Shown here: positions 1 through 7,620 of the stretch, one piece after another | How the letters are laid out: every line of letters begins with the position of its first letter | How positions within the stretch are numbered: position 1 is the stretch's first letter | Assembly: GCF_000379825.1 (NCBI RefSeq) | Contig: NZ_KB903819.1 | Coordinates: 58,250 to 122,249, forward strand | DNA: 64,000 bases | Source: Longispora albida DSM 44784 | GTDB taxonomy: Bacteria; Actinomycetota; Actinomycetes; Mycobacteriales; Micromonosporaceae | Reading direction: 5' to 3' | Translations under genes and position numbers: made by a program | The notes under the pieces: model-generated | Seen by the model: only the letters and a program-made list of their open reading frames with translations | Database searches by the model: none | Told to the model about the DNA's origin: nothing

Positions 1-127
1 TGCCGAGGTGGCTGGCGAGATCGTGGAGTGTCCAGTCGCCGCAGTGCTCGACCGGGGCGGACAGGTCACCGCCGAGGCAGTCGCCGAACGCGGCGAGCTC
101 CCGGCGGAGGATCGCGAGATAGTCCAT
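1..127 (-). CDS. Maleylpyruvate isomerase N-terminal / DinB_2 family protein (5' part only)
   Basis: The gene starts with ATG at 127 and runs leftward out of the window, so only about 42 residues are visible. They read MDYLAILRRELAAFGDC and continue to CGDWTLHDLASHLG, the N-terminal helix and Trp-x2-x-Asp-Leu-x3-His pattern of the TIGR03083/MDMPI_N four-helix fold. That family includes mycothiol-dependent metalloenzymes such as maleylpyruvate isomerase, and the His is normally a metal ligand. A TATCGT hexamer lies 8 nt before the ATG (136-141), suggesting a leaderless transcript. Substrate cannot be inferred, and the C-terminal half is not seen. Confidence 0.8.
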   Translation of the reverse strand, partial: MDYLAILRRELAAFGDCLGGDLSAPVEHCGDWTLHDLASHLG

Positions 128-261
128 GATTCGCGACGATAGTTCCGAGTCTGCGCTCCGGGCGGGAAACGCGCCGGCATCCGGTCCTCTACCTGGGGTT
201 ATAGCCGCCGCTCTGCCCGTGGATGGACGACGCAGGCCGGCCAGGCTCGTAGCTTGGGAGC

Positions 262-900
262 ATGACACGCACGATCGCCGAGGACTTCCTGCTGATCGCG
301 TACGGGGCTGACGGCCGCCCCGTCTACCCGGCGATCAGCGGTGGCATGCCGGCCCTGCGGGGAACCGTGGCCGGGGCGCTGCTCAGCGAGCTGGTCCTGG
401 ACCGAAGGCTGGAGCTGGCGCAGGGCCTGATCACCGTCGTACCCGGTGCCGCTGCCTCCACCGGCACCCCGGCGCTCGACGCCTTCCATCTCACGGTCGC
501 CAGCGAGGGCGCGCCGCACCCTCCCGAGTGGTGGATCTCGTCCGTGCAGTCCGACGGGGTCAACCGCCGGCTGCTCGGCCAGCTGGTGCGGGCTGGCGTG
601 CTCGGGCGCGAGTGGCGGTTCGGCGGGGCCATCTATCCCGAGCGGGATCCCTCGGCACGCGCGGTCATCCGTGCGCACCTCGCCGCGGCGCTCTACGATC
701 CCGCGACGGCCCCGCCGCGCGCCACCGCACTGCTCGCGCTGATCGCTGCGGCACGCATCGGCGAGGCGGCCCTGCCCGGCCTCGACCCCGACATCCGCGA
801 GGACCGGCTGGGCGCCATCCTCCGGACCGACCCCATCGCGCGCGCCGCCCGGACGGTGCTGGACGACCCGCTGATCTCGGCCGTGCTGTTCGCGGCCTGA
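262..900 (+). CDS. GPP34 family phosphoprotein (GOLPH3-like)
   Basis: 212 residues, the usual size for bacterial GPP34 proteins. It shows the family's opening (TIAEDFLLIAYG), the Gly-rich GTVAGALLSELVLDRRLEL segment, and the C-terminal DPLISAVLFAA tail resembling the family's conserved end. Eukaryotic GOLPH3 binds phosphatidylinositol-4-phosphate on Golgi membranes; the actinobacterial members are widespread and their function is unknown, possibly membrane-lipid association. The start is supported by TAGCTT at 250-255, six bases before the ATG, with no convincing Shine-Dalgarno, so the mRNA may be leaderless. It converges on the FAD monooxygenase, whose stop codon starts 5 bases downstream. 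Confidence 0.85.
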   Translation: MTRTIAEDFLLIAYGADGRPVYPAISGGMPALRGTVAGALLSELVLDRRLELAQGLITVVPGAAASTGTPALDAFHLTVASEGAPHPPEWWISSVQSDGVNRRLLGQLVRAGVLGREWRFGGAIYPERDPSARAVIRAHLAAALYDPATAPPRATALLALIAAARIGEAALPGLDPDIREDRLGAILRTDPIARAARTVLDDPLISAVLFAA

Positions 901-904
901 CCAG

Positions 905-2146
905 CTAACGCCGGGCGAAGTCCGGCGCGTGTTCCGGCCGGGGGCCGAAGGCGACCATGCGGGCTGGCAGCTTGCGGAATCCCGGTACCCGCTGGGCGAG
1001 AGTCAGGAGCAGGCTGGGCGGCCCGCTGGTCTCACCGCGCAGTACCGGAGCGAAAACGAAACGGTGGAGGAGGCGCTGCACCGCCTGGAGCACGACGGTC
1101 GGCATCCACCGGCGGCCCCGCACCTTGGCCAGGTCCGCCGGAGTGACCCGGCCAGCGAGCAGCGGCCCGGCGAGCAGGCGTGCCGCTGCCACCGCGTCCT
1201 GGATCGCGAGGTTGATGCCGACGCCCCCAGCCGGTGACATGGCGTGCGCCGCGTCGCCGATGCACAGCAGCCCGTCGCGGTGCCACGTGCTGATCCGGTT
1301 GAGCTTCACGTCGAGCATGTGCAGGTCGTTCATGGACCCGATCTCGCCGAGCCTGTCGGCGAACCTCGGCGCGAGCTTGGCGACCCTGGCCCGGAAGCTC
1401 TCCACGCCCTCGGCCCGCAGCTCGGCGTCCCCGCCCTTCTTGTACAGGTACGCGATCTGGTAGAAGTCCTCGCGGGTCAGGGCGAGGAGCAGCTGGCCCT
1501 CCCCGAAGGTCGGCAGGACCGACGCGATCTCACCCTGCTCGCTGGCGAACCGTGGCAGCCGGAACCACCACGTGTCGAACGGCACCGGGTACTCGCGCGG
1601 CACGAACCCGGCCAGCCGCCGGAGCACCGAGTGCCGCCCGTCGCAGGCGACCGTCAGCTCGGCCCGGATCTCACCCTCCTGCCCGTCCCTGGTCCGGTAC
1701 CGGACCCCGGCGACCTTGCCGTCCTCGGTGAGCAGGTCCGTGACCTCGGTGTTCATCCGCAGCTCGAACACCGGCTCCTGCGCTGCCGCCTCGGCGAGGA
1801 AGTTCAGCAGGTCCCACTGCGGGACCATCGCGATGTAGTTGTACGGCGGGTCGAGCATGCCCAGGTCACCGAAGGTCACCGTGCTGCCGTCCGGCAGCGG
1901 GAACCTGACGCTGCCGAGCTTGCTCTGCGGCAGCTCGCGGAAGCCCTCGCCGAGGCCGAGCTGGTCGAGCAGCCGGATGGTGGAGGCGTGCACGGTGTCA
2001 CCGCGGAAGTCGCGGAGGAAGTCGCCGTGCTTCTCCAGCACCGTCACCCGCACGCCGGCCCTGGCCAGCAGCAGGCCGAGCATCATCCCGGCCGGGCCGC
2101 CGCCGCTGATCACGCAGGTCGCGGATTCCGTCGTTCGCATCGTCAT
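905..2146 (-). CDS. FAD-dependent monooxygenase (PHBH-like aromatic hydroxylase family)
   Basis: 413 residues of the class A flavoprotein monooxygenase fold. Visible motifs in order: the N-terminal Rossmann FAD fingerprint (GGGPAGMMLGLLLARAG then LEK), the CDGRHSVLRRLAG DG-type segment near residue 170, and GDAAHAMSPAGGVGINLAIQDA near residue 295, which binds the ribityl/pyrophosphate part of FAD. These enzymes hydroxylate or epoxidise aromatic or polyketide-type substrates with NAD(P)H and O2; the substrate here is unknown. ATG at 2146 gives MTMRTTES; a second ATG two codons later (2140) is possible. It is divergent from a TetR-family gene across an 86-base spacer containing an inverted repeat, so repression by that TetR is likely. 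Confidence 0.88.
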   Translation of the reverse strand: MTMRTTESATCVISGGGPAGMMLGLLLARAGVRVTVLEKHGDFLRDFRGDTVHASTIRLLDQLGLGEGFRELPQSKLGSVRFPLPDGSTVTFGDLGMLDPPYNYIAMVPQWDLLNFLAEAAAQEPVFELRMNTEVTDLLTEDGKVAGVRYRTRDGQEGEIRAELTVACDGRHSVLRRLAGFVPREYPVPFDTWWFRLPRFASEQGEIASVLPTFGEGQLLLALTREDFYQIAYLYKKGGDAELRAEGVESFRARVAKLAPRFADRLGEIGSMNDLHMLDVKLNRISTWHRDGLLCIGDAAHAMSPAGGVGINLAIQDAVAAARLLAGPLLAGRVTPADLAKVRGRRWMPTVVLQAVQRLLHRFVFAPVLRGETSGPPSLLLTLAQRVPGFRKLPARMVAFGPRPEHAPDFARR

Positions 2147-2173
2147 CGCCTCCGTCTGTCACACCACCGTCTT

Positions 2174-2210
2174 TGGAACTGTCTTAGGTAGAGTATCTGA
2201 TCCAGTTCCA
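2174..2210. promoter_or_regulatory. Inverted repeat in divergent TetR/monooxygenase spacer (likely operator)
   Basis: TGGAACTG at 2174-2181 and its exact reverse complement CAGTTCCA at 2203-2210, centred between the divergent starts. TATAGT (2215-2220) and TAAAGT (2220-2225) just downstream are plausible -10 elements for the TetR gene. The geometry fits autoregulation by the TetR protein and control of the monooxygenase. No binding data. Confidence 0.5.
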
Positions 2211-2232
2211 GATGTATAGTAAAGTCTTCACC

Positions 2233-3015
2233 ATGACAGTTCCGGACCACGTGGTCACCGCCGCCGTCGAGGCAGCCAGGGCACAGGGCAGAGACGTGGC
2301 CGAGCTGCCGCTGGCCACGATCGCGGCGGCCGCTGGCATGTCGCGTAGCACGCTGCTGCGCCGCCTCGGCGGCACCCGCACCACACTCGACGACGCCGTC
2401 CGCGCCGCGGGCTTCGACCCCGGCGAGCGGGTACCGGTGCGGGAGCGCGCCCTCGAAGCCGCTGCCGCGCTGATCAGCGAGCACGGGCTGGGCGGCGTCA
2501 CACTCGACGAGGTGGCCAGGACGGCCGGGTGCTCCCTGCCGAGCCTGCACGCGATCTTCGGCGGGCGCGACGGGCTGCTGAGCGCGCTGTTCGACCGGTA
2601 CACGTTCATCGTCGCTCTGGAGGCGCTGGCCGCGAACCCGCCGGCCGAGTTCCCCGAGACGATCCGGGAGGTCTACCGGGTGGTGGTCAGCGCGTTCACC
2701 GACGAGCCACGGCTGCTGCCCGCCGTGTTCGCCGACCTGCTCTCCCGGCCGGCCGGCCCCGGCGGCGAGGTGTTCGCCGCGCATCTCCCCCGGCTGCTCG
2801 GCAGCCTGGGCGCGCTGGTCACCGCGGAGGTGGCATCGGGGCGGCTGCGGCCGATCGCGCCGCCGCTGCTGGTCCACCTGCTGCTCGGCCCGCTGTTCGT
2901 GCACATGATGACCCGGCCCACGATCGAGAGGCTGCTCGACCTGCCTACTGTGGACGAGACCTGCGAGACGTTCGCCGGGGCGTTCCTGCGTGCGGCAGGA
3001 TGGCGGGATGAGTGA
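2233..3015 (+). CDS. TetR/AcrR-family regulator with two tandem HTH-like segments
   Basis: 260 residues from ATG 2233; an upstream ATG at 2212 would add seven residues but would lie on the putative promoter. The canonical TetR DNA-binding helices are at about residues 75-120 (RERALEAAAALISEHG, TLDEVARTAGCSLPSLHAIF, GGRDGLLSALFDRY). Before them, about residues 6-48 read like another TetR_N three-helix unit (VVTAAVEAARAQG, PLATIAAAAGMSRSTLLRRL). The remainder is a helical ligand-binding domain. Its last 8 bases overlap the PIG-L gene, so both are co-transcribed. Likely it represses the divergent monooxygenase and itself. The inducer is unknown. Confidence 0.85.
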   Translation: MTVPDHVVTAAVEAARAQGRDVAELPLATIAAAAGMSRSTLLRRLGGTRTTLDDAVRAAGFDPGERVPVRERALEAAAALISEHGLGGVTLDEVARTAGCSLPSLHAIFGGRDGLLSALFDRYTFIVALEALAANPPAEFPETIREVYRVVVSAFTDEPRLLPAVFADLLSRPAGPGGEVFAAHLPRLLGSLGALVTAEVASGRLRPIAPPLLVHLLLGPLFVHMMTRPTIERLLDLPTVDETCETFAGAFLRAAGWRDE

Positions 3016-3727
3016 TCAGCTGCCGGCGCTGCCGGAGGACTTCGACCGGGTACTCGGCATCGTGGCCCACCCCGACGACCTGGAGTACGGCGCGGCCGGC
3101 GCCATCGCGCGCTGGACGGCACAGGGCAGGTGGGCCGGATACGTGATGGTCACGCGGGGCGAGGCCGGCATCCAGGACCTCGAACCGGGCCGGTGCGGGC
3201 CGCTGCGCGCCGAGGAGCAGATCGCTGCCGCCCGGCTCGTCGGGGTGGACACTGTGGACTTCCTCGACCATCCGGACGGCATGATCGAGTACGGCACGGC
3301 GCTCCGCAGGGACATCACGGCCGCGATCCGCCGGCACCAGCCCGACATCCTGATCACCCTGAACAACCGGGCGACGTGGGGGCCCGGCGGGCCCCGGAAC
3401 TCGCCGGACCACCGCGCCGTGGGCGAGGCGGTGCTGGACGCGGCCGGGGACGCCGGTAACCAGTGGATCTTCCCGGAGGCCGGGCCCGCCTGGAACGGCG
3501 TGCGGGCCGTCCTGATCGCCGGCTCCCCGGAGCCGACCCACGCTGTGGACATCAGCGGCACCCTGGACGCCTCGATCGCCTCGCTCCGCGCCCACGGCGC
3601 CTACCTGGACGGCCTCGGTGAGCACCCAATGGCCGATGCGGAAGCGTTCCTGTCCATGATGGCCGGGCAGGCCGCCGGGCGCTTCGGCGGCGTACCGGCG
3701 ACCCTTTTCGAGCGCGTCCCCTGCTGA
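3008..3727 (+). CDS. PIG-L / LmbE family N-acetylglucosaminyl deacetylase
   Basis: 239 residues. The zinc-binding signature of the family is present: AHPDD at about residues 24-28 followed by E, and the second metal ligand in SPDHRAVGEAVLDA near residue 135. Related proteins include MshB (mycothiol biosynthesis), Mca (mycothiol S-conjugate amidase) and antibiotic-glycoside deacetylases; the substrate here is not determinable. The ATG at 3008 lies inside the TetR coding end (overlap ATGAGTGA), implying translational coupling with the regulator. With the divergent FAD monooxygenase it may form a small inducible detoxification module; that is inference. Confidence 0.88.
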   Translation: MSDQLPALPEDFDRVLGIVAHPDDLEYGAAGAIARWTAQGRWAGYVMVTRGEAGIQDLEPGRCGPLRAEEQIAAARLVGVDTVDFLDHPDGMIEYGTALRRDITAAIRRHQPDILITLNNRATWGPGGPRNSPDHRAVGEAVLDAAGDAGNQWIFPEAGPAWNGVRAVLIAGSPEPTHAVDISGTLDASIASLRAHGAYLDGLGEHPMADAEAFLSMMAGQAAGRFGGVPATLFERVPC

Positions 3728-3731
3728 GGGC

Positions 3732-3763
3732 GGTGGCGGGCCGGGAGTGCCCGGCCCGCCACC
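3732..3763. terminator. Bidirectional stem-loop between convergent genes
   Basis: Perfect 14-bp arms (3732-3745 and 3750-3763) with a 4-base AGTG loop, five bases after the PIG-L stop and 12 bases from the stop of the convergent membrane protein. No U-tract, as is common in GC-rich actinobacteria. Confidence 0.8.
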
Positions 3764-3774
3764 AGCGGTCTGCG

Positions 3775-4806
3775 TCAGCTGTACGGACGGAACGTGAGCT
3801 GCCGGAAGACAGCCGTCGCGACGTTTTCCGGCTTGTGCTTCAGGTCGATCGCCACGGTGTAGCCCGACACGTCGTACACGTTCAGCCAGCTGGCCGACGC
3901 GCCAGGATCGGCACCGGTGGCGGCCCTGAAACCGTCCACTGTGGTGTTCGCCTTCTCGGCGTGCACGGGCAGGTAGGGCATGATCGAGATCCGGATCAGC
4001 TGCGTGCTGGGCGCCGGTGGATCGACCACAGCGACACTCGGGCCGTACTCCACACTCACCGACCACGGTGTGAACGAGCTGCCCTGGGACGGGGAGTCCG
4101 GTGTGCGGCGCACCATGATCTCGCGGAGCGGCATACCGTCCATCGCGGCAGGCACATTCGCCGGGAGGTCAAGCCGCTGACCGGGGCCGAACTGCATCGC
4201 GCCGGCGATCCGGAGCGCCATCTCCTTGCCCTGCGCTTCCGAGCCGGCGAACTCCCTGTCCACGGAGACGCCCGCCCACGCGTCCGGCCCGAGCTGCCAG
4301 TAGAGGGAAACGGTCTGGCTGCCCATGTCCAGCCACATCGCGGTGCGGTGGTTCACGTCCGGTGCCGGTGTGGTCGCGCCGGGCGGCTTCCGGAACTTCG
4401 CGTGCATCCGGAACGTGACCTTGTCGGCCAGCAGCATGTACACGACGTCGGTACTTCTCGTCGCGCGGTAGCTGCTGAGCCCGGGAGGCAGCCAGCCCCA
4501 GCCGGCGTACCGGACCAGCGGGTCGAGCCGCTCCGGCACCTGCATGCTGCCGTCCGCAGCCACGACGCCCGGCGTCGCGCCAGCCCCCTGGCCCGCGCCC
4601 GGTACCGCGGCGGAGGGCAGGCCGCCGCTCTGGGTGATCAGGGCGCCAGCGGTGAACACCGCCAGGACGGCCAGCCCGGCCGTTCCGGAAGCCACCACCC
4701 TCCGCCGCCGGACCGTACGCTGGCCGTCGCGCATGGCCAGCCCCACGTCCACTCGGGACGGCGGCAGCTCGCCGTCCACATCGCCGAACAGTTCCCGTGT
4801 ATCCAT
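3775..4806 (-). CDS. Membrane-anchored protein coupled to SigE-family sigma factor
   Basis: 343 residues: a cytoplasmic segment of about 45 residues (MDTRELFGDVDGELPPSRVD), one transmembrane helix (about residues 47-66, GTAGLAVLAVFTAGALI), then an extracellular domain of roughly 270 residues with no recognised fold. Its ATG is one base after the stop of the sigma gene, so the two are co-translated. Position and topology match the partner proteins that accompany SigE-family ECF sigma factors in actinobacteria, which are often called anti-sigma-like; the cytoplasmic part is short and no zinc-binding HxxxCxxC motif is seen, so anti-sigma activity is only a guess. Confidence 0.7.
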   Translation of the reverse strand: MDTRELFGDVDGELPPSRVDVGLAMRDGQRTVRRRRVVASGTAGLAVLAVFTAGALITQSGGLPSAAVPGAGQGAGATPGVVAADGSMQVPERLDPLVRYAGWGWLPPGLSSYRATRSTDVVYMLLADKVTFRMHAKFRKPPGATTPAPDVNHRTAMWLDMGSQTVSLYWQLGPDAWAGVSVDREFAGSEAQGKEMALRIAGAMQFGPGQRLDLPANVPAAMDGMPLREIMVRRTPDSPSQGSSFTPWSVSVEYGPSVAVVDPPAPSTQLIRISIMPYLPVHAEKANTTVDGFRAATGADPGASASWLNVYDVSGYTVAIDLKHKPENVATAVFRQLTFRPYS

Positions 4807-4807
4807 C

Positions 4808-5293
4808 TCAGCTCTCCCGCACGATCAGGTTCCGGCGCAGGGCCTCCAGGCCCCGGGCGGTCTGGCTCTTCACGGTTCCCTCCGAGCAGCGCAGTGCCTC
4901 GGCGGTGTCCGTGACGGACAGGTCCAGGTAGAACCGGAGCACGAGGGTGGCACGCTGCCGGTCCGGCAGGTCGCGCAGCGCGGCGCGTACCTCCAGCCCG
5001 GTCTCGTGGTCCGCCGTCTCGGCCGGCCGGTCCACCGGCTCGGCCGTCAGGTGCACCCGGGAGCCCCAGCCCGTCCGCTTCTCACCGAGGAACACCCGGA
5101 GCAGCATCGTCCGGACGTACCCGTCGAGGTTGTCCGCCTTGGCCGCCTTGCGCCAGTGGACGTACAACCTCGTGATGGTCACCTGGACCAGGTCGTCAGC
5201 CCGATGCCAGTCCTGGCAGAGCAGGTAGGCCACCCGCCGTAACCAGGGCAGGCGGAGCTGCACGTAGTCCTCGTAGGCTTGCTCGTGTCGCAC
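4808..5293 (-). CDS. SigE-family RNA polymerase sigma factor (ECF type)
   Basis: 161 residues from GTG 5293, preceded by GGAAAGGAAG at a good distance. Region 2 (YVQLRLPWLRRVAYLLCQDWHRADDLVQVTITRLYVHW) recognises the -10 element; region 4 (LRDLPDRQRATLVLRFYLDLSVTDTAEALRCSEGTVKSQTARGL) is the HTH for the -35. Length and the DHRADDLVQ-type signature place it in the actinobacterial SigE70 (TIGR02983) group. It is first in a two-gene operon with the membrane-anchored partner. Regulon unknown. Confidence 0.9.
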   Translation of the reverse strand: MRHEQAYEDYVQLRLPWLRRVAYLLCQDWHRADDLVQVTITRLYVHWRKAAKADNLDGYVRTMLLRVFLGEKRTGWGSRVHLTAEPVDRPAETADHETGLEVRAALRDLPDRQRATLVLRFYLDLSVTDTAEALRCSEGTVKSQTARGLEALRRNLIVRES

Positions 5294-5400
5294 CGGCTTC
5301 CTTTCCGCTGTCCTCGCCCTCCTGATGGCGCCGGAGCCGTGGCGGGTTGCACGGCACGGACAGGAATCCGCGAAAGCGCCCGGGCCGGGGGCGCACGGCT

Positions 5401-5423
5401 TATCCTGAGGGGTGGACCCCTCA
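5401..5423 (+). promoter_or_regulatory. -10 element plus 18-bp palindrome upstream of membrane gene
   Basis: TATCCT (5401-5406) is a candidate -10, and directly overlapping it is TGAGGGGTGGACCCCTCA (5406-5423), a perfect palindrome around a GG centre. Transcription would start inside the palindrome, the position expected of a repressor site. It lies between the divergent sigma gene (5293) and the gene at 5444. Confidence 0.45.
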
Positions 5424-5443
5424 TCACAGCCGGGGTGGTAGCC

Positions 5444-5962
5444 ATGCGAATTCTCAGGGGCACGGTTCTGGCTGGGCTGGCGAGCGCCGCCGCCTGGCTG
5501 CTGGTGATGTTCTTCGGGTACGCGGCCAGCGGTCGCCCGATCGCTGAGGTGTTCACGCCGATCGCGAAGACGTTCCGCGACTCGGTGGCACTCGACGGGC
5601 GGGCCAGCGCCTCCACCGTCCTGATCGCCCTCGCCGTGGTCGTGGTGATCGCGCTGCTGTTCAGCGCGGCGCTGGAGGTCTTCGCCTCGAACCGGACCCC
5701 GGGCAGCGCGCCCTGGCTGGTCCTGGGCGGCGCGATCTTCGGCGGGGTGTTCTGGATCTTCGCGCACATGATCGCGTGGCGGGCCGGGTCACCGGAACCG
5801 GCTGCGCACCTGGTGCAGGGCTGGTCGTGGTTCGCGAGCGTCGTGGCCGGCGCGGTGTCCGCGTTGTGCCTGCTGCCGGCCAGGCTGCCGGAGGAGCGCT
5901 TCTTCACGATCGACCCGCCGTCCGGGCCAGGCAAGCCCACCGGCACGCCGATCCCGCACTAG
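5444..5962 (+). CDS. Small four-helix integral membrane protein, unknown function
   Basis: 172 residues with four hydrophobic stretches (about residues 5-25, 58-80, 91-112 and 126-146) and a polar, Pro-rich C-terminal tail. No family motif was recognised. ATG 5444 follows CCGGGGTGG; longer in-frame versions start with GTG codons just upstream. It is divergent from the SigE-family operon and the palindrome at 5406-5423 sits in its promoter, so it may belong to the same stress circuit, but nothing in the sequence proves this. Confidence 0.7.
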   Translation: MRILRGTVLAGLASAAAWLLVMFFGYAASGRPIAEVFTPIAKTFRDSVALDGRASASTVLIALAVVVVIALLFSAALEVFASNRTPGSAPWLVLGGAIFGGVFWIFAHMIAWRAGSPEPAAHLVQGWSWFASVVAGAVSALCLLPARLPEERFFTIDPPSGPGKPTGTPIPH

Positions 5963-6003
5963 GTTTCCCCAGCGCGGGATCATTGCTGGCGGCTCTGCTT
6001 CTC

Positions 6004-6486
6004 TCAGGCGACCAGTTCGTCGATCTGGTTGATGGCCTGCGAGGCACCCTCGACAACGCCCATGTCGAGCACCTGCTGAAGGCCCTCGGCCGTCGCGTAC
6101 GTGCTCACGTACACCGCGCGGGTGCCACCCTCGTGCGCGGTGAAGGTGAAGACGTTCCCGGAGACGGGCATGTCGGTGTTCGGGGTGAAGTCCGGGTTGG
6201 CGAAGCCGTCCTCGAACTCGAAGCTGCGCGGCTCGTCGACCGCCGTGACCAGCCAGTATCCGGAGTGCTTGTCACCTTCCGGGCCGGTCATGAAGTACGT
6301 GACCCGGCCGCCGGGCTTCAGGTCGTGGTCGACGACGGTCGCCGGGTAGGACGGCGGGCCCCACACCTTCTCCAGCTGGCGCGGGTCGGCGTAGACCTGC
6401 CAGATCCGCTCCACCGGCGCGGCGAAGTCGGCGATGATGCTCAGGGTCCGGCTGTCGAGGTCGCTCTGGACGTCGATGACGGGCAT
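6004..6486 (-). CDS. SRPBCC / AHSA1-like protein
   Basis: 160 residues with the START-like fold hallmarks: TLSIIADFAAPVERIWQVYADPRQLEKVWGPPSYPATV at the N-terminus, a central RVTYFMTGPEGDKHSGYWLVTAV beta region, and a C-terminal helix (GLQQVLDMGVVEGASQAINQIDELV). These proteins bind hydrophobic ligands or resemble the Hsp90 activator Aha1 C-domain. The ATG has an AGGAGG Shine-Dalgarno. It is 33 bases downstream of an ArsR-type regulator on the same strand, the standard ArsR-SRPBCC pairing, and is probably controlled by it. Confidence 0.88.
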   Translation of the reverse strand: MPVIDVQSDLDSRTLSIIADFAAPVERIWQVYADPRQLEKVWGPPSYPATVVDHDLKPGGRVTYFMTGPEGDKHSGYWLVTAVDEPRSFEFEDGFANPDFTPNTDMPVSGNVFTFTAHEGGTRAVYVSTYATAEGLQQVLDMGVVEGASQAINQIDELVA

Positions 6487-6519
6487 GGCTCTGTCCTCCT
6501 GCTGTCGTTACCGCTGTCG

Positions 6520-6861
6520 TTACTGCTGCTTGTCGTTGTCGAGGGCGATGAGCTCGTCGATGCGCGCGATCCGGCCGCGCCAGACCTGCTCCAGCTCGGC
6601 CAGCATCGAGGCCACCGAGCGCACCGCCTCCACGTCGCCGCTGGCCAGCTGCTCGCGGCCACTGCGCCGCTTGGTCAGCAGGCCTGCCCTCTCGAGCACG
6701 GCGACATGCTTCTGCACCGCGGCGAAGCTCATCTCGTACTTCGCCGCGAGCACCGAGACCGAATGCTCGCCGCGCAGCACACGGCGCAGGATGTCGCGCC
6801 GGGTCCGGTCGGCGAGCGCGTGGAACAAGGCGTCTGCCTGGTCCTCGTCCCTCTCACTCAC
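6520..6861 (-). CDS. ArsR-family winged-helix repressor
   Basis: 113 residues from GTG 6861. The winged helix is clear (ALFHALADRTRRDILRRVL, SVSVLAAKYEMSFAAVQKHVAVLERAGLL, then the KRRSGREQ wing). No cysteine metal-binding motif is present, so this is one of the non-metal ArsR proteins that pair with SRPBCC genes. The GTG directly follows GGAAGG and sits 6 bases after TATATT, so the mRNA probably begins at the start codon. A TTG at 6876 could add five residues but would lie in the -10 region. Confidence 0.88.
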   Translation of the reverse strand: MSERDEDQADALFHALADRTRRDILRRVLRGEHSVSVLAAKYEMSFAAVQKHVAVLERAGLLTKRRSGREQLASGDVEAVRSVASMLAELEQVWRGRIARIDELIALDNDKQQ

Positions 6862-6867
6862 CCTTCC

Positions 6868-6898
6868 AATATACAACCGATTGGTTGTACGTTGTCAA
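6868..6898 (-). promoter_or_regulatory. ArsR promoter with palindromic operator between -35 and -10
   Basis: On the minus strand TTGACA (6893-6898) is followed, after 19 bases, by TATATT (6868-6873), or after 17 bases by TGTATA. The palindrome TACAACC-GATT-GGTTGTA (6872-6889, plus-strand reading) fills the spacer. Binding there would block RNA polymerase, so autorepression of the ArsR-SRPBCC operon is strongly suggested. Confidence 0.75.
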
Positions 6899-6944
6899 GC
6901 TCCAGGCAGCCCAGAGTTCTGTGTACCCCGGGTAAGCTGCACAG

Positions 6945-7427
6945 ATGCCCAGTTCTCCGGAGATGGCAGCAGCAGAACTCAAGGCGGCGGGGCTGAGCCT
7001 CGCCACGGCCGAGTCCCTGACAGGCGGGCTGCTGGGCAGCCTCCTCACCTCGGTACCGGGGGTGTCCGCCTGCTACCGGGGCGGCGTGATCGCCTACGCG
7101 ACCGAGGCCAAGGCCCACGTCCTCGGCGTGCCGGCGGACCTCCTCGCCGCGCACGGGCCGGTCAGCGTGGAGTGCGCCCGCGCGATGGCCGAAGGTACGC
7201 GGCGGCTGTTCGGGGCGGACTTCGGGCTGGCCACGACCGGGGTAGCCGGACCGGACACCCAGGACGGCCACCCGGTCGGCACGCTGTTCCTCGGGCTGGC
7301 CGGCCCGGCCGGCGTCACCCACGCCGGGCTGTTCAGCCCCGCCCCCGGCAGGAACGAGATCCGTGAGTGGGCGGCGGAGGAGGCCTTCCGGCTGCTGCTG
7401 ACCGCCCTACCTGGATACTCTGGGTGA
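6945..7427 (+). CDS. CinA-family protein, nicotinamide-nucleotide amidohydrolase
   Basis: 160 residues matching the stand-alone CinA C-terminal domain (PncC), which deamidates NMN to nicotinate mononucleotide in NAD recycling. Diagnostic motifs: TAESLTGGLLGSLLTSVPG with the catalytic Ser/Thr region, YRGGVIAYATEAKAHVLGV, and ATTGVAGPDTQDGHPVGTLFLGLA. The N-terminal MoaB-like COG1058 domain of full-length CinA is absent, as is normal for PncC. TAAGCT (6933-6938) six bases before the ATG suggests a leaderless mRNA divergent from the ArsR operon. Confidence 0.9.
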   Translation: MPSSPEMAAAELKAAGLSLATAESLTGGLLGSLLTSVPGVSACYRGGVIAYATEAKAHVLGVPADLLAAHGPVSVECARAMAEGTRRLFGADFGLATTGVAGPDTQDGHPVGTLFLGLAGPAGVTHAGLFSPAPGRNEIREWAAEEAFRLLLTALPGYSG

Positions 7428-7516
7428 GGCTTTTCTCACAGTCCGAAGTGGAACCCGGGGGCCGGGTACACCGTCCCCGCTGGCCACGATCCTGAGGACC
7501 CCTAACCCTGAGGAAG

Positions 7517-7548
7517 GTTGCAGTTCCCATAAAAGGGGCTTAAGCAAC
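7517..7548 (+). other. Small hairpin in the upstream region of the inhibitor gene
   Basis: The 193-base gap before the inhibitor gene has no gene. GTTGC (7517-7521) pairs with GCAAC (7544-7548) around an inner CCC/GGG pairing. It could be the end of the CinA transcript or a leader structure. No known riboswitch class was recognised. Confidence 0.3.
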
Positions 7549-7620
7549 TTGACTTGCACGCATCCTCTGTGGATGGACAGGCTGGGCATCGTTCACCTTT
7601 CGGCGTGGAAAGGACCCACG

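Noticed and set aside
2212..2232. ATG 2212 as start of the TetR gene
   Set aside because: It would put coding sequence over TATAGT/TAAAGT -10 elements and lacks a Shine-Dalgarno; ATG 2233 fits better.
3775..4806. Classical zinc-containing anti-sigma factor
   Set aside because: No HxxxCxxC or other anti-sigma signature; only gene order supports such a role, so it is left as a membrane partner.
6868..6876. TTG 6876 as start of the ArsR gene
   Set aside because: It lies within the -10/operator region; GTG 6861 is at the expected transcription start.
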